NCBI GenBank assembly: GCA_022393335.1 | Contig: JAJEKB010021002.1 | Span: 1,008,739 to 1,072,738, forward strand | Direction of reading: 5' to 3' | Length of the DNA stretch: 64,000 bases | Source: Macrotrachela quadricornifera | Taxonomy: Eukaryota; Rotifera; Eurotatoria; Philodinida; Philodinidae | In this document: piece after piece, positions 12,181 through 23,359 of the stretch | How the letters are laid out: every line of letters starts with the position of its first letter | Numbering within the stretch: the first letter of the stretch is position 1 | The notes under the pieces: model-generated | Told to the model about the DNA's origin: nothing | Seen by the model: the letters and a program-made list of their open reading frames with translations, nothing else | Databases searched by the model: none | Translations under genes and position numbers: made by a program

Positions 12181-13238
12181 GTAAGATTGTACTATGAATT
12201 GCTTCCTCCTGTCCGCAGATCGCTTTGTCTATCCGTAACTCTCCTAGAGAATTTAGCATTAAATAGCAAAGATCACACTCATATAAGTTTTATAAACATT
12301 TTGCTTTTGAAAACAGACTGCACCTTTCTATATCCTCTAAGTTTTAATTCGTCTGTTGTGACTTATAATGACTGACAGAAAGAAATGAAATCTGTAGACT
12401 AAACTGCAAATACTTCAAGTCTAGATGGAACAATCAATACTTTTAGAGACATATCGTCGTATTGAAAAAAAATATCGACTCTTATAAGGTGATCTAGGAA
12501 TGATTGGACTGATCTGTTAATATGTTGGTTTATACTATACACACGAAGTATAATTTGTTTTTAAAAAGATAATTTTCAAAATATAACTTCAATAGAGAAA
12601 TGTTTTCTTTTTGGAATGATGTTTTCCATGAAAACATGTTATACTGAGACCTTGAGACTGGAGCAACTCTATCGACCAACTGACATTAACCAGATAAATG
12701 TTGAATTTTAATAAGTGCACATTGATTTCAAAAACTCAAAAAAAGCTCCTTCATCAGAGTCAAACTATTGTAAAGAAAACAATTTATTTCTTGAATAGAT
12801 ATATAGGATCATATTTCGTTAGAAACAACCTTCATTTTGGTTGTCTAGTGTCATCTAACCAACTGGCCGATGCGGTAACTAAAATGTAGAATATCTACAA
12901 TGGAAAGAGAATCTTACAATTAACATGCACAATTACTAGCACTATATTAGCTTATCCTTGTTCTTAGTCACAGTATTATCAACTCACCGTAAAGATGACG
13001 ACTGTAATTTTCAGAACAACTTCATCCCTCTCTTTCACAAGCAGCCACGGTTGTCATCGACACCGCTACCTGATCGTACACTTTCCAATTTTATTTAATG
13101 CGTCATTCGAACAGATTCAAAAGATTAAACCCAAAAAATATGTATACTCTGTCGCATGAGTTGAACAGTAGTTCTTATGGTCTTTAATTCCTCTCCCAAT
13201 TTCATTTATGTTCTTATTCGTCCTTATGACTTTCCAAT
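12181..13238. other. Region between protease and MORN gene
   Basis: A possible last exon of the protease (12219-12238, short frame ending TAA) follows a candidate 38-nt intron, but such an intron would be unusually short. Otherwise I see no gene. A 63-codon frame at 12698 ends with QLADAVTKM, which superficially resembles the end of a retroelement RNase H. It has no other support. Confidence 0.35.
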
Positions 13239-14132
13239 ATGAATCCACCATTCCATACTCATCTCGATTCCATTTACAAAGTTTTCATTATTAAAATAGT
13301 TCACAAAGTCTACATTTCGCCCAACGGTGATAAATACGAGGGACAATTCAAAGGCGATAAGATGCATGGACGTGGTACCTATTATTTTGTCAACGGCAAC
13401 AAATACGTTGGTGAATGGGTTAACGACATGAAAACAGGCTACGGTGTCTTTACTTGGTACAGTGGTGATAAGTACGAGGGACAATGGAAAGATGGCAAGA
13501 AACATGGACGTGGTACCTATTATTATGCCAACGGCAAAAAATATGTTGGTGATTGGGTTAACGACAGCGAAATAGGCCAAGGTATCTTTACCTGGCCCGA
13601 TGGTGGTAAGTACGAGGGACAATGGAAAGATGGCAAGAAACATGGACGTGGTATCTATTATTTTGCCAACGGCAACAAATATGTTGGTGATTGGATTAAC
13701 GACAAGAGAACAGGTCAAGGTGTCTTTAGCTGGTCCGATGGTGACAAGTACGAGGGGCAATTTAAAGACGGCGAGCAGCACGGGCAAGGTACTTTTCACT
13801 TTAACAGCGGCGACAAATATGTTGGTGATTGGGTTAACGACAGAAGAACAGGCCGAGGTGTCTATAGCTGGCACTATGGAGATAGATACGAGGGACAATA
13901 CAAAGACAATAAGATGCACGGACGTGGTACCTATTATTTTGCCGACGGCGACAAATATGTTGGTGATTTGGTTAACGACAAGAGAACAGGTCAAGGTGTC
14001 TTCAGCTGGTCCAACGGAAATAAATACGAGGGACAGTTTAAAGATGACAAGATGCACGGACGGGGCAAAATGAGGTATTCGAATGGAATAATTAAACAGG
14101 GAGTGTGGATCAATGATGTTTTTGCTAATTAA
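13239..14132 (+). CDS. MORN-repeat protein
   Basis: The single-exon frame encodes 297 residues. From about residue 28 to the end it consists of eleven 23-residue MORN repeats plus a partial twelfth. They alternate between a 'GDKYEGQ(F/W)KD.K.HGRGT' form and a 'GNKYVGDWVND..TGQGV' form. The duplicated unit is therefore the 46-residue pair, about 138 bp, visible as a DNA-level tandem repeat. MORN proteins bind membranes or act as scaffolds in cilia, junctions and the cytoskeleton; no enzymatic domain (such as a PIP kinase) is present here. Residues 1-27 lack MORN similarity, so the true N-terminus could lie in an unseen upstream exon. The opposite strand is also open for 277 codons, a by-product of repeated codon use. 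Confidence 0.85.
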   Translation: MNPPFHTHLDSIYKVFIIKIVHKVYISPNGDKYEGQFKGDKMHGRGTYYFVNGNKYVGEWVNDMKTGYGVFTWYSGDKYEGQWKDGKKHGRGTYYYANGKKYVGDWVNDSEIGQGIFTWPDGGKYEGQWKDGKKHGRGIYYFANGNKYVGDWINDKRTGQGVFSWSDGDKYEGQFKDGEQHGQGTFHFNSGDKYVGDWVNDRRTGRGVYSWHYGDRYEGQYKDNKMHGRGTYYFADGDKYVGDLVNDKRTGQGVFSWSNGNKYEGQFKDDKMHGRGKMRYSNGIIKQGVWINDVFAN

Positions 14133-14613
14133 AGAAGACGCACTTTCTACTTATCGTAGTCAATCAGCTCAGAAGTAGTTTTAGTGCTTCAAACTTTTTT
14201 TGTCATAGTTTATTTTTATTAGTCAAGATTAATAGATGCGATATAGGGCTATAGTAGACTATACCACATCAAGTTGATCACACAACTGTGAAGATGTTGA
14301 TCGATTCATAAAATGTAAAACTCAAATCACTAAAATCAGTTAATCAAACACATACACCGATAGAAAATTCTTCAATTAAAGGAACCTGTTGGATAATATG
14401 ATCAATGGAATTACTTGATGTTTTGTGACTGATATCAATTCTACTTTTTTAATTCTAATTTTGTTAAAGATTTCAATGAATTCGCAGCGGGTGAGCTGAG
14501 TTGTTGATAGAATGTATGATCCATTTTTGTCAGAGACAAATGTTATGCTGAAGAATACTATTTAGACAAATCATCATTACTATTACCAGCAGAAAAACTA
14601 AAATTGATCAATT
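14133..14613. other. Intergenic, no gene recognised
   Basis: AT-rich sequence with no frame or RNA that I can support. No AATAAA lies close behind the MORN stop codon, so its polyadenylation signal is unclear. Confidence 0.4.
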
Positions 14614-14890
14614 TTATAATGAAATCACATTTTCACGAATCAGTGGGATGATTTCTTCAATTTCTACTGATGATAAATCATACAAATTAACATAACGGTT
14701 AGCTACACTAATTAAAATGTTCGAAAAAAAACTTGTGACATTCAGCATTCTTCTTCTACACTGTCCTGCTATTGTGTGCGACAGAAAAAAGGTAACCAAC
14801 AGATAACTTAACCAATTGAAACGTTGGTTAAGATGAACAAAGAACTGAACAATATCAAATAATTTGAGATGTTCATATACCATTATTCTC
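14614..14890 (-). pseudogene. F-box protein fragment
   Basis: On the minus strand, YEHLKLFDIVQFFVHLNQRF matches the second half of the F-box as it appears in rotifer proteins ('IFEYL.L.DI...F.NLN.RFN.L'). Further sequence follows for about 70 residues to a stop. Upstream of the match, the frame runs straight into a dispersed repeat (14881-14995) instead of the expected LP.E.L helix. The gene is therefore cut at its 5' side by a repeat insertion. F-box proteins recruit substrates to SCF ubiquitin ligases; this copy is very unlikely to do so. The intact relative in this window is at 48749-51213. Confidence 0.5.
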
Positions 14891-15525
14891 AATCCTGAAA
14901 GGATGAGTATTGGCAACGGAAATTGCTCGTCGGTTTGTCCGCGCTCTGATTGGTCGGATTTTTCGACCAATCAAAATGCATCTATTTTGAGAAATAATGA
15001 TATTTCATAAAGTTTGATCAAAGGTTTTCGGGGTCGGGGAATCCAATGGCACTATCAATTTTTCAAAATATTGTAATCGATTTTTCTAGTTAAGTACAGA
15101 GTATTTCGAGAAACTAATGATATTCTCAATCCTGAAAGGATGAGTATAGAAATCGGAAATTGCTGGTCCGTTCGTCCACGCTCTGATTGGACAGTTTTTT
15201 TCCGCCAATAAAAATGCACTTTTTTCAGGACAGATTTTCCACTGCTATTCTACCGAGGTACTCTTGAGTCCTCAACTACTGTACTGTAGGGGTATTACTG
15301 GCTTCTTAGCTACTATACTATAGGGGTACTCTTGCATCCTCAACTGCTGTCATATAGGGTATCCAAAGGTTCCCTAGTACTATATTATGGAGGCATCTTT
15401 GGCTCCTCAACTACTATTTGCAATCCTGAAATGATGAGTATATGGAAAACGGAAATTGCGCGTTTGTTTGCCGGCGCTTTCATTGGTCAAAAAATGGTCC
15501 AATCACATATGAGGAAGACTTTTCT
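14881..15525. repeat. Dispersed repeat, three copies
   Basis: Copies begin near 14886, 15124 and 15419. Each opens with CAATCCTGAAAGGATGAGTAT or a close variant, followed by CGGAAATTGC and then a CTGATTGG or CATTGGTC core. The third copy directly follows a 34-bp satellite array. The order copy-copy-array-copy suggests a composite element whose parts recur, inverted, at the left edge of the window. Confidence 0.7.
15259..15416. repeat. 34-bp satellite array
   Basis: Units start at 15259, 15293, 15327, 15360 and 15394 (periods 34, 34, 33, 34). Most contain a TCCTCAACTnCT-like block and a TATAGGGG-like block. This is the best preserved of the three plus-strand arrays of this family. Confidence 0.8.
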
Positions 15526-16123
15526 TCTTTATTAGTCGGATGAAACATGGTTATTTTCGGGCTAATTTAGGATTTATCGTGGATGCTCTTTCATTTGAGA
15601 CCCATGATCCCTATTTTTTGTCCCAGTATTGATGAAAACGGTTGCTTGTATGTGCTTGTTGAGAAAATGGACCACTGACATTTAAGAACGCCTGAAAACG
15701 AAATAGTTAAATTTCGGATGCATGGAAAGAGAGCCCCTGACATTTCAGCAATGATGTGAAAACGAGTCAATTGGGCTTCAAGCTTTCCATAAATGGGCCA
15801 GTTCTGGTTGGGGTAGACACCTAAATCAGGCAATTAGATTTCAAGATCTGCGAAAAAGGATGAAACAGATGGTGTGAGACCACAATATGAGCTATTTGAA
15901 TTTTCGGATCTTTAAAGAATTTATTAATGGACGACAGGGGGAATGGAGCTGTGAGATGTACTGGAGACTAGAAGGGAATGTCGGACGGTAATATGGGAAT
16001 AGTTTTGGACGTGGTTGAGGGCTGTTTACGTGGTACGAATATAGGGAAGAATTAGTTGTAATTGATGGAACTGAATGATGATTCTGAAGTTTCACACAAA
16101 GGCAGAAGCGACGAGTCGGGAGT

Positions 16124-16142
16124 GGCGCCCCGAAGGGGCGCC
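16124..16142. other. Perfect GC-rich hairpin in AT-rich DNA
   Basis: GGCGCCCC, a GAA triloop and GGGGCGCC form an 8-bp perfect stem. The surrounding 70 bases are also unusually GC-rich, with CGACGAGTC to the left and CGACGACCGTCG to the right. It may be a structured end or core of a transposable element. Confidence 0.6.
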
Positions 16143-17012
16143 GACGACCGTCGAGGAGCGTGGATGCTGCGGTAATGGAACCTTAATATACCAGATATGC
16201 TCGTGTCAGTGACATGATCAAGGATGCTCGAGGAATATGCAGTGTCTTTACTGAAGGTTAAAGCGCTTCAATCCAAAGTAATACCTGCAGTTGATAGTTT
16301 CATTGGGAATTGCGCTCTTTAGTAGAATTTCGTTTGTCGAACTCTTTGATTACGAAAATCTTAGTAACGAGACCGGGTGAAATCATGTTTGTTTATGTGA
16401 TCATTGTACTTAGAAAATCATGAGGAATTCATATCGTTCGTGTGTTTGTCGGTTTCCCAACAAATAATAGACATCTCCGATGGAAAAACGGAAAGTGGAA
16501 ACAATGTGCGTCGAAGGTAGCATTATCGTTAGTTTAGGAGATAATTAAGAGCAATAGAACTCTAAATATATTATTGAATAAAATGAAGGTGTATATATTC
16601 TGTCATCAATTAGTTGAATATATGGTGAACTTTCCCATTAGTGTAAAGGAACCATCGATTTAGGAAAAGGCGATCACTAAGTAATAGCATGTAAACTAAC
16701 TTTAAGACCCCTCTTCTCTAAAAAAAAACGAATTTTCGACAAAAATATCGATCTCAAGATTTTTACATAGTTAGATAGGCCTTAATCTCTACTTTCGAAT
16801 GCACTATAATTGATTGGTTTTACGACTGTTTTTAAGGGTTTTACAGCGGTTTTTCTGGAACGCCTGACGCAGAAAAATGGCTAAAATTAAAATTTGTTTT
16901 CCGTTTTTCTCGAAACTGTTTTTGTTTCGTTTTATTTGACTGTGTGTCAAAGATTTCTCCACCATTTTAAATGTTAGAAAGGTCGGGAAGGTTTTAAAGT
17001 GAAGGTAAATAT

Positions 17013-17168
17013 CAGCGTTACAACCTAACAAAGCCGGAATTTTTGCTTTCAATTTATTGGTTTACAAAAAACGCGAGATCTCTAAAAAATTAATCTAGGT
17101 TTTTCGAAAGCGCTGTCTAAACAAATTAATTGTTTTGTTCAAAAATCCGGCTTTGTTAGGTTGTAGGG
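17013..17168. repeat. Inverted repeat around AACCTAACAAAGCCGG
   Basis: TACAACCTAACAAAGCCGGA ends at about 17038, and its reverse complement starts at about 17146. The arms are roughly 25-30 nt with a spacer of about 105 nt. It may be the terminal inverted repeats of a very short element or part of a larger decayed one. Confidence 0.6.
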
Positions 17169-18410
17169 GCAGGTCTTCTCTACATTTTGACACCATCCCG
17201 AGATCCGTGTCATTTAAATTGAAAATAAAATCTTTGACATACGGACACCTACTTTTTGACCCTTGATGTTACAATAACTCACGAAAAACTCAATATTATG
17301 AGCTCGAATTTTTATTGCGAACTATCAATAGTCCAATAAAAATTTCCGTGAGATTAAGTGTTCTGGGGAAAAAAAGTTTTAGAGGGAGGCCCTCAAGTGA
17401 AGATCGTTTTACAGAGAAGTTTCGAAGAAAACTGACTAAAATTCTTATCGTACGATCAGCCATGATAACTATATAGTAGCTAAACTAATCAAGCGATCTA
17501 GGTGAACGATTTTGGCACAGTAAGGTATTATCCCTCTGTAGTCTCCTTTCAGGATTGAGCTAAGCGAGGCTAGAATAGTCGACGCGTTACTTGTTTTATC
17601 AAAATTTTCAATGGATTTCGCTGACTGAAGGGAGGGCCACATAAAAAGTTATAACTTGTTTGCTTGACGTCGGGTGTAAGGTCAAACGTTAAAGGACAGT
17701 ACAATAACGTAAAATTATCTATCTACAGAATAATCACTGCGATCATTTTCAACACGGTACCATAGGTCAGCGATCGTTGCAACCTAATTTTGAACTGATC
17801 AGAATATTTTAGGCTACAGAATCAGCCAATCATGTTTTTTGGCCCTCGAACATTCGAGCAATTAGATCCTTTTGGGCTATGCAGTCCGCCAATCCCGTGT
17901 TTAGATCCGTGAACCTCGATCTAATCAGATTCTTCTAGAGTGGTAAGTAAACCCATCGACTTCCTGAACTTAAACGCATCGAGCTAGTCCGAGTTTATTT
18001 AATTTTGTGAGCCGAAATTATATGTTGTGGAAATGAATATTACAGCTAAGCCTAGGTCTTTCGAGACGAAAGTATCAGGCGAACATATATTGTAGCTATC
18101 TATCTTCGAGCGAGTTAGGTTGTCGAAGTTTTAAACTCATATCGGCTGGAATGATTAAGATAGGATTTCTGTAGACCACGTAATTTTAACTGACGAGCGA
18201 GCCTTTTTAGGTGGGAAAAAGCTTTCGGATTCAGACTACTTCTATCTTGTACACTCCAATGAGTAGTGAAATACCCTCAGTTGATTCATCCCCATATTAT
18301 TTTGGGATGAAGTTATGACCATTTTACTGGTTTTTCGACCTATGGCATCCTGTCGACAGCACTTCTAAATGAGTGAATTTAGATCTGTAAATATGTCCAT
18401 AAAGAGATCT

Positions 18411-18604
18411 TATAAATATTAGTATGCTTGAAACTTTCAGACAAAACGAATGTATCCTTATCGAGATAATGAGTTTTTAAAAAACGACTGTTTTCCATGA
18501 TAAATTTTATAATCGTGCGTGAATGAGTCGTTTTTTAAAAACTCATTATCTTGATAAGGATACATTCGTTTTGTCTGAAAGTTTCAGGATATACTAATAT
18601 TTAT
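18411..18604. repeat. Foldback element with 79-bp arms
   Basis: The left arm 18411-18489 and right arm 18526-18604 are near-perfect reverse complements with a few mismatches, around a 36-nt loop. The arms include ACAAAACGAATGTATCCTTA and its complement. No coding potential. It is consistent with a short MITE or foldback element. Confidence 0.85.
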
Positions 18605-19488
18605 TGATAATGTTGTGCATGCTATTTGATCGATATTAGTTCTTTTCATATTCATTTTTAAATGATGTATAAAATAAACTTTTTGTTATTTAGTTGGTTA
18701 TGAAAATACTAGAATAAATCTTCTTAGTTATAAAATAATTCGGATATTTTTCGGCTTTGCTGCAGAGCAATAAAATTTAAATTGTATATTACTTTATTTA
18801 AAGATATATTCATGAATAGTACAACTGGAAATGATATCAAAAGCACTTTCATTTCCCATCATTCCAGTTAAACACTCTAATTCATCTGTATACTCTGTTA
18901 TAAATTGCCATTATTAAAGCGATACAAAATAAATAAAAAGCACATGGTAACGCTGTTGCTACCATAAAATAAAGAGAAAAATTATATTTCTGAATATTTT
19001 TCTCGGTTGTAAGGGATACTTCTTTCAAATATGATTTTCTCGCATAATATTGTACTGAACGATTAATTTTGCGTCAACGATTGATTAAATTAGAATAAAC
19101 AGTATTATTTATATTATTCTGATGCTCAACATCACTACCGCAATATATTTATTTCATAACATGGTTAATTCTAATACTAATCACATTTTTAAAGTTAGAG
19201 TCGAATCTATAGAGGAAAAAAATACCAATAAAATATCAAAATAGGGTTATAACGAGTTGTTTCAGAAAGACAAAAGTATCAACTTGAGTATAAAAATTCA
19301 GTCGAGGGTTAAGCGAGTCAGCCTCGACGAGCGTTATCTTGTTTTTATTGATCAGATTAAATAAATTATTGGTAATTCAAGCTTTATTTATTTATCATTT
19401 TTCATATATTTAATGATCATATTATTTTATTGATCGTTTAGTATTTTTATTGATCTTTCAATATTTTTTATTTATCAATTAAATACAA
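18605..19488. other. Intergenic, very AT-rich
   Basis: No gene seen. Long A/T-rich stretches, with TATTTATTGATC-like words repeated around 19380-19480, just before a Helitron 5' end. Confidence 0.4.
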
Positions 19489-19640
19489 GCCTATATATAA
19501 AGAAGAAAGTTTGTTTGTTTGTCTGTCTGCTTATAACTCAGTCCTGGTAAAAGCTAGCGTCACCAAATTTTCCACAATACTTCCCTAGGTACAGAGGAAG
19601 GTCATAGGATGGTTTTTGACTTGAAAATTCCACGTGAAGG
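19489..19640 (+). mobile_element. Helitron 5'-end fragment
   Basis: The stretch CTATATATAAAGAAGAAAGTTTG, a GTTT/GTCT run and then GCTAGCGTCACCAAA aligns with the 5' end of the complete Helitron at 20271. That copy has CTATATATATAAAAAAG, a GTCTG run and GCTAGCGGTGCCAAA. I found no matching 3' hairpin and CTAG end before 20271. This looks like a truncated copy of the same family. Confidence 0.55.
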
Positions 19641-20270
19641 GGATGCTCGCCCCTACTATTGTTGGATTTACTACAGTAAATGCCTGTTCCAGAGAATTTG
19701 TACGTATAATTGTTTAGGATTCTTTAGAAATCACTTGATGAGATGAGGGTGACGGGAGGGGAGAGGAAAGACGTTATGACATATTGGTCACGTGACTTAC
19801 CACGTGACCATAAACTCAGTTTTTGCGATTAGCTTTCTGGGCATTATCCATTTTAGTATAGATTGAGGGGGGGAGGCGGAAGGGCAGGCAAACTTGACGG
19901 TCACGTGTTGGTCATGTAACTGATCATATGTTGCAAAATCCTTATTTGATTAGGAATTCTTCCTATTTTTACTAGAAAATAAGCAGTTTTATAGAAGTGA
20001 GCAGGTAAAGGTGCACCAGAAGTCAGGGTTGATCACAATAGGGGGTCCAGAATGGTCCAAAAAAGTGATTATATGATTCTTGAATATCGTGTTCCTCAAT
20101 AATTCAAGAACGAAACTGTATAAATACCTGTGCTTTTTTGTCGTTGCACACAGGACACTAGGATATTCGAAGAAAACGGACAGAATGTGTAAAATGAAGA
20201 GCAACTGTATTAATGAAAATAATCATCGAATGAAGAAGGCAACAACTGAGACAAATTCCATTACTCATAA

Positions 20271-20763
20271 TCTATATATATAAAAAAGTTGTATCTGTCT
20301 GTTTTTTATGCATTTTGACACTACACGAGCTAGCGGTGCCAAACCTTTCATGGCATACCCTTAGGTCCTGAGAAAGATCGAGAGGGGTCAGGATGATTGG
20401 CGGGAGGGTTGAGGTGAAGTTTCACACAGTTTATGACATATTGCAATTTTTACCAATCTTTCACAAACTTTACAGAATTTGCTGCCATTGTTAGAGTATT
20501 CGTCTCTTAGTGTCACTTTTTTTTAGTGGGTATTGGTGTAAAGTATGGCAACAGGTATGAGTTAAGAGAAAGACACTGACACCCCCACACTATTTGCTGA
20601 GTTATCCAATTTAAGAATGAATGTAAGTGTATGCACGGCCGGATATGTAGTAATAATCGAACAAAAGGTCTCAAGTACGTCCACTATACATATTCTGTCG
20701 TTTTCTGACATGGTTGGTTTTTAGTATGGAGATTTCCCGAGCAACGCCGGGTACTTCCGCTAG
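20271..20763 (+). mobile_element. Non-autonomous Helitron, 493 bp
   Basis: The element starts with TCTATATATATAAAAAAG directly after an A. It ends with CTAG directly before a T, as expected for Helitrons, which begin with TC, end with CTRR, insert between A and T and leave no target duplication. Just upstream of the end, CCCG-AGCAACGC-CGGG forms the short 3' hairpin. The interior has no open frame for a Rep/helicase, so it would depend on an autonomous relative. The rolling-circle mechanism is known for the superfamily; membership here is inferred from the termini. Confidence 0.75.
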
Positions 20764-21515
20764 TATTTATATATAGCTCGAGGTAAACATATGAAGAATT
20801 TGAAATAAATACTGTTTAAGTGTTGATCGATAGTCACTCTTTAAGTTAGAGAATGAAAAGAGATGGAGTTGAAGGAGGAAAAAACGTCAAAGAAAAAATT
20901 TGTATTTATAAGTAGATGCTTACTGTGATAAAGGAGAACTGATGTTGAACTTCTTTTGAATCATCAGTTGCGTGCGAAGTTAATCTTTTCATTCTAGGTA
21001 CGTGTTGAATTCAATAAAATATTCTTTCAATAAGATACATACTATCAATTGCTTTGAAAACTTATCATTAAATTCTTATACTAGGATATTTCATGGATAC
21101 GAAGAAAAATACTAGTCGAAAGTTTCTGATTCAAAAACTGGCATGAGTACTTCTAACTAAGATAAACATATATAGTTCAGATAGTAAATTTGTAGTGTCT
21201 CAAAACTTATGAGGAACCCTACATATGATAGGCGGAAAGTATGCATTTCTGATAAGATTTCGTTCGATTAATGTAACTGTACACTGCTTTTTTTAATATT
21301 CAACAATTCTTTTTGGATAAATATGTAATGATGGAAAATGTTCGTTTAGACATTGCTGATTAGATGAAACAATTCGACATATTCTCAACAGTAGAATGAT
21401 GATAGATTTCGATTTCAGAAAAAAGAAAACTACGGAATTCGATGTAGTACATGAACGATGAAGTTTCGTTAGTTTCAACGAAAAACTATAAATTATTAGT
21501 AAAAGATTTGAGCAC

Positions 21516-22060
21516 GAGATAATCTACCCTGGGTCGTAGAATAAGAAACCCTTACTCATCTACTTCTGAGCTAATCTACTCCCGGTCGTAGAATAAAAAA
21601 CCTTTGTTCACTCAACTTCGAGATAACGTACAATAATCAACGTTCAGATTAGTAAATCATAAACGTTTTTTAAATAAACGTAGACTAGGAAACTATTCGA
21701 AAGTTAGCGTTGAACAATCTTCCCTTTGTCATCGAATAATAAATCCTCTCTTCAAAAGGTGTAGATAGATCTACCTTATTTTGGCCATCGTCGCATAATC
21801 TATCCTTATGTGTAGATTAATAAACTCCTAAACTTGTGCTGTAGAATGATCTACCCTTATGCGTATGATACTATACTCTTTTAAGAAGAAACGTATGATG
21901 ATATATCCTAGAGAGTAGAATAATGAATGGTACTGATGAAAATGTAGATTAAAAACCCGTGAATATCCGTCAGAAACCCTTTTCATTTTAATATACCCCC
22001 GATTTTCAAAAACCTTCTGATTCATGAAGCTTTGATAAGTACATGATGTCAAGATGAACC
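21516..22060. repeat. Degenerate tandem repeat, 52-bp core unit
   Basis: GAGATAATCTACCC, GAGCTAATCTACTC and GAGATAACGTAC begin units at 21516, 21568 and 21620 (period 52). Each of the first two carries GGTCGTAGAATAA about 15 nt in. Further downstream, words such as GATCTACC, CGCATAATCTATCC and GTAGAATAATGAA recur at irregular spacing. The array decays to the right. Confidence 0.65.
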
Positions 22061-22904
22061 TTTTCAGAAGTTTATTAAACTTTAATATACGATCAACGGT
22101 TGTTTATACTGCCCTTTTTTTTACAGTGTAGCTGGTTATTCAGCACGAAAAAGTCGATCTTCCCTCAGCGCCAAGAATCTTAAATATTCGATGTTTTTGA
22201 AAGATAAAATCTAATTTCTTCGTGTCTCCTTTAAATTCATTATTGTTTTTTTATTACTACATTTCGTTTCTTCTTGAGATTATCAGAATGGAAATATTTA
22301 ATTTTATTACATCTTGTACTAGTGAATTTTTTTGATATATTTTTACGTCTTTTTATTTTTATTTTTCATGTTATTTTCAAATTGGTCTTATTGACATCAA
22401 CATATAACATCTACAAATACATGTGATTAATATTATCTTACTATAGCAGTTTAGTCCCGCTTGAAAAATGAATCTTACTTATTCTTTTCTTGCAAGATAT
22501 CTTATCGATATAATTCGTTCCATTAGGATATATGACAATCAATATTCTGATGAGATTCATTAAGTTAAAGTGTGCATTTCATGGCAATAAAGAAACGATG
22601 TGAAATGATTCCTATGATAAAAATCACCAACTGATCAATAGCTGCTTGTTTCTTTCAGCAAGCGCGCTTCCGGTTTTGATAAAAAAAACGAAAACGCTTT
22701 AGTCATTAGGATCTCACTTTTTATTCAATAAACAACGCTGATCTTTCTTTCAACTAAAAAGTAATGGAAATACTGACGCTTAATTATTTAATGAATAGAT
22801 GGAAACAGATATATCTGTGAAACTCGCGTTGCCACACTCCATTCTATTCAACGACTACCATCACTTTTCTGTTATTCACAAAACCGTAATCATTATCCTC
22901 AAAT

Positions 22905-22975
22905 AGGTTGCAGTTCGAACAGTTCAGCTCAGCTGAACTTTTGAGCTTGAGCTGGGGCACCCCTATATACGAAGA
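22905..22975 (-). repeat. Dispersed GC-rich motif with TTCAGCTGAGCTGAA
   Basis: On the minus strand the sequence runs GGGGTGCCCCAGCTCAAGCTC, then AAAAGTTCAGCTGAGCTGAA. A diverged plus-strand copy is at 61660-61715, in the OPT gene intron. A third, more distant copy (GGGATGTGCCGAGCCCGAGC) is at 35620-35665, at the edge of a foldback element. It is probably a transposon terminal segment. Confidence 0.6.
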
Positions 22976-23359
22976 CGAGAGAGAAAGAGACTTCTACATT
23001 TTCACATTAAATTACTGCCTATGTGCTCTGATATCTTGAGTTATCTCAGATTTTTTTCTATCAATGCATTTATTTCGATAGAGCACATCGTTCCTTGTAG
23101 AGATCTCATTGATTAAAATGACAAGTCATGTCAATGACTTGCTCAAATCTTATACAGAAAACATATTTGCGTCATATGTGTCACAAACAGCTAGCATTGC
23201 AATTATTGTCAACAATATTTTACGATATAAATAACTGTAATGGGATCTGTTTTCGATAATAGCGACGCAAAAAAAAAATGACAAATAAGAAAGTTCTATA
23301 ATTTCTATCCTTTCACGAGCTCTCATCTCGGTTTCTTAGCCTATTCATTCATTGAACAA

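Larger units (their letters stand above)
15540..18410. other. Gene-poor repeat-rich stretch
   Basis: No coding sequence is supported. Visible structure includes a GC-rich hairpin at 16124-16142 and an inverted pair around 17015/17146 built on ACAACCTAACAAAGCCGGA. The composition and patchy inverted repeats suggest eroded non-coding transposons. The 82-codon minus frame at 16804 has no recognisable content. Confidence 0.45.
20764..23359. other. Gene-free stretch before GPCR 1
   Basis: No supported coding region. A degenerate tandem repeat occupies 21516-22060. A GC-rich partial palindrome lies at 22918-22975. The last 300 bases before 23360 are AT-rich promoter-proximal DNA with no clear TATA box. 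Confidence 0.45.

Noticed and set aside
12698..12889. Frame ending SSNQLADAVTKM resembling the end of a copia-type RNase H
   Set aside because: Only one short motif matches; no integrase, reverse transcriptase or LTR is seen nearby, so the resemblance may be chance.
13224..14057. 277-codon open frame on the minus strand opposite the MORN gene
   Set aside because: It is the mirror of highly repetitive codons in the MORN gene; its Val/Ile/Thr-rich repeat has no independent start context or motif.
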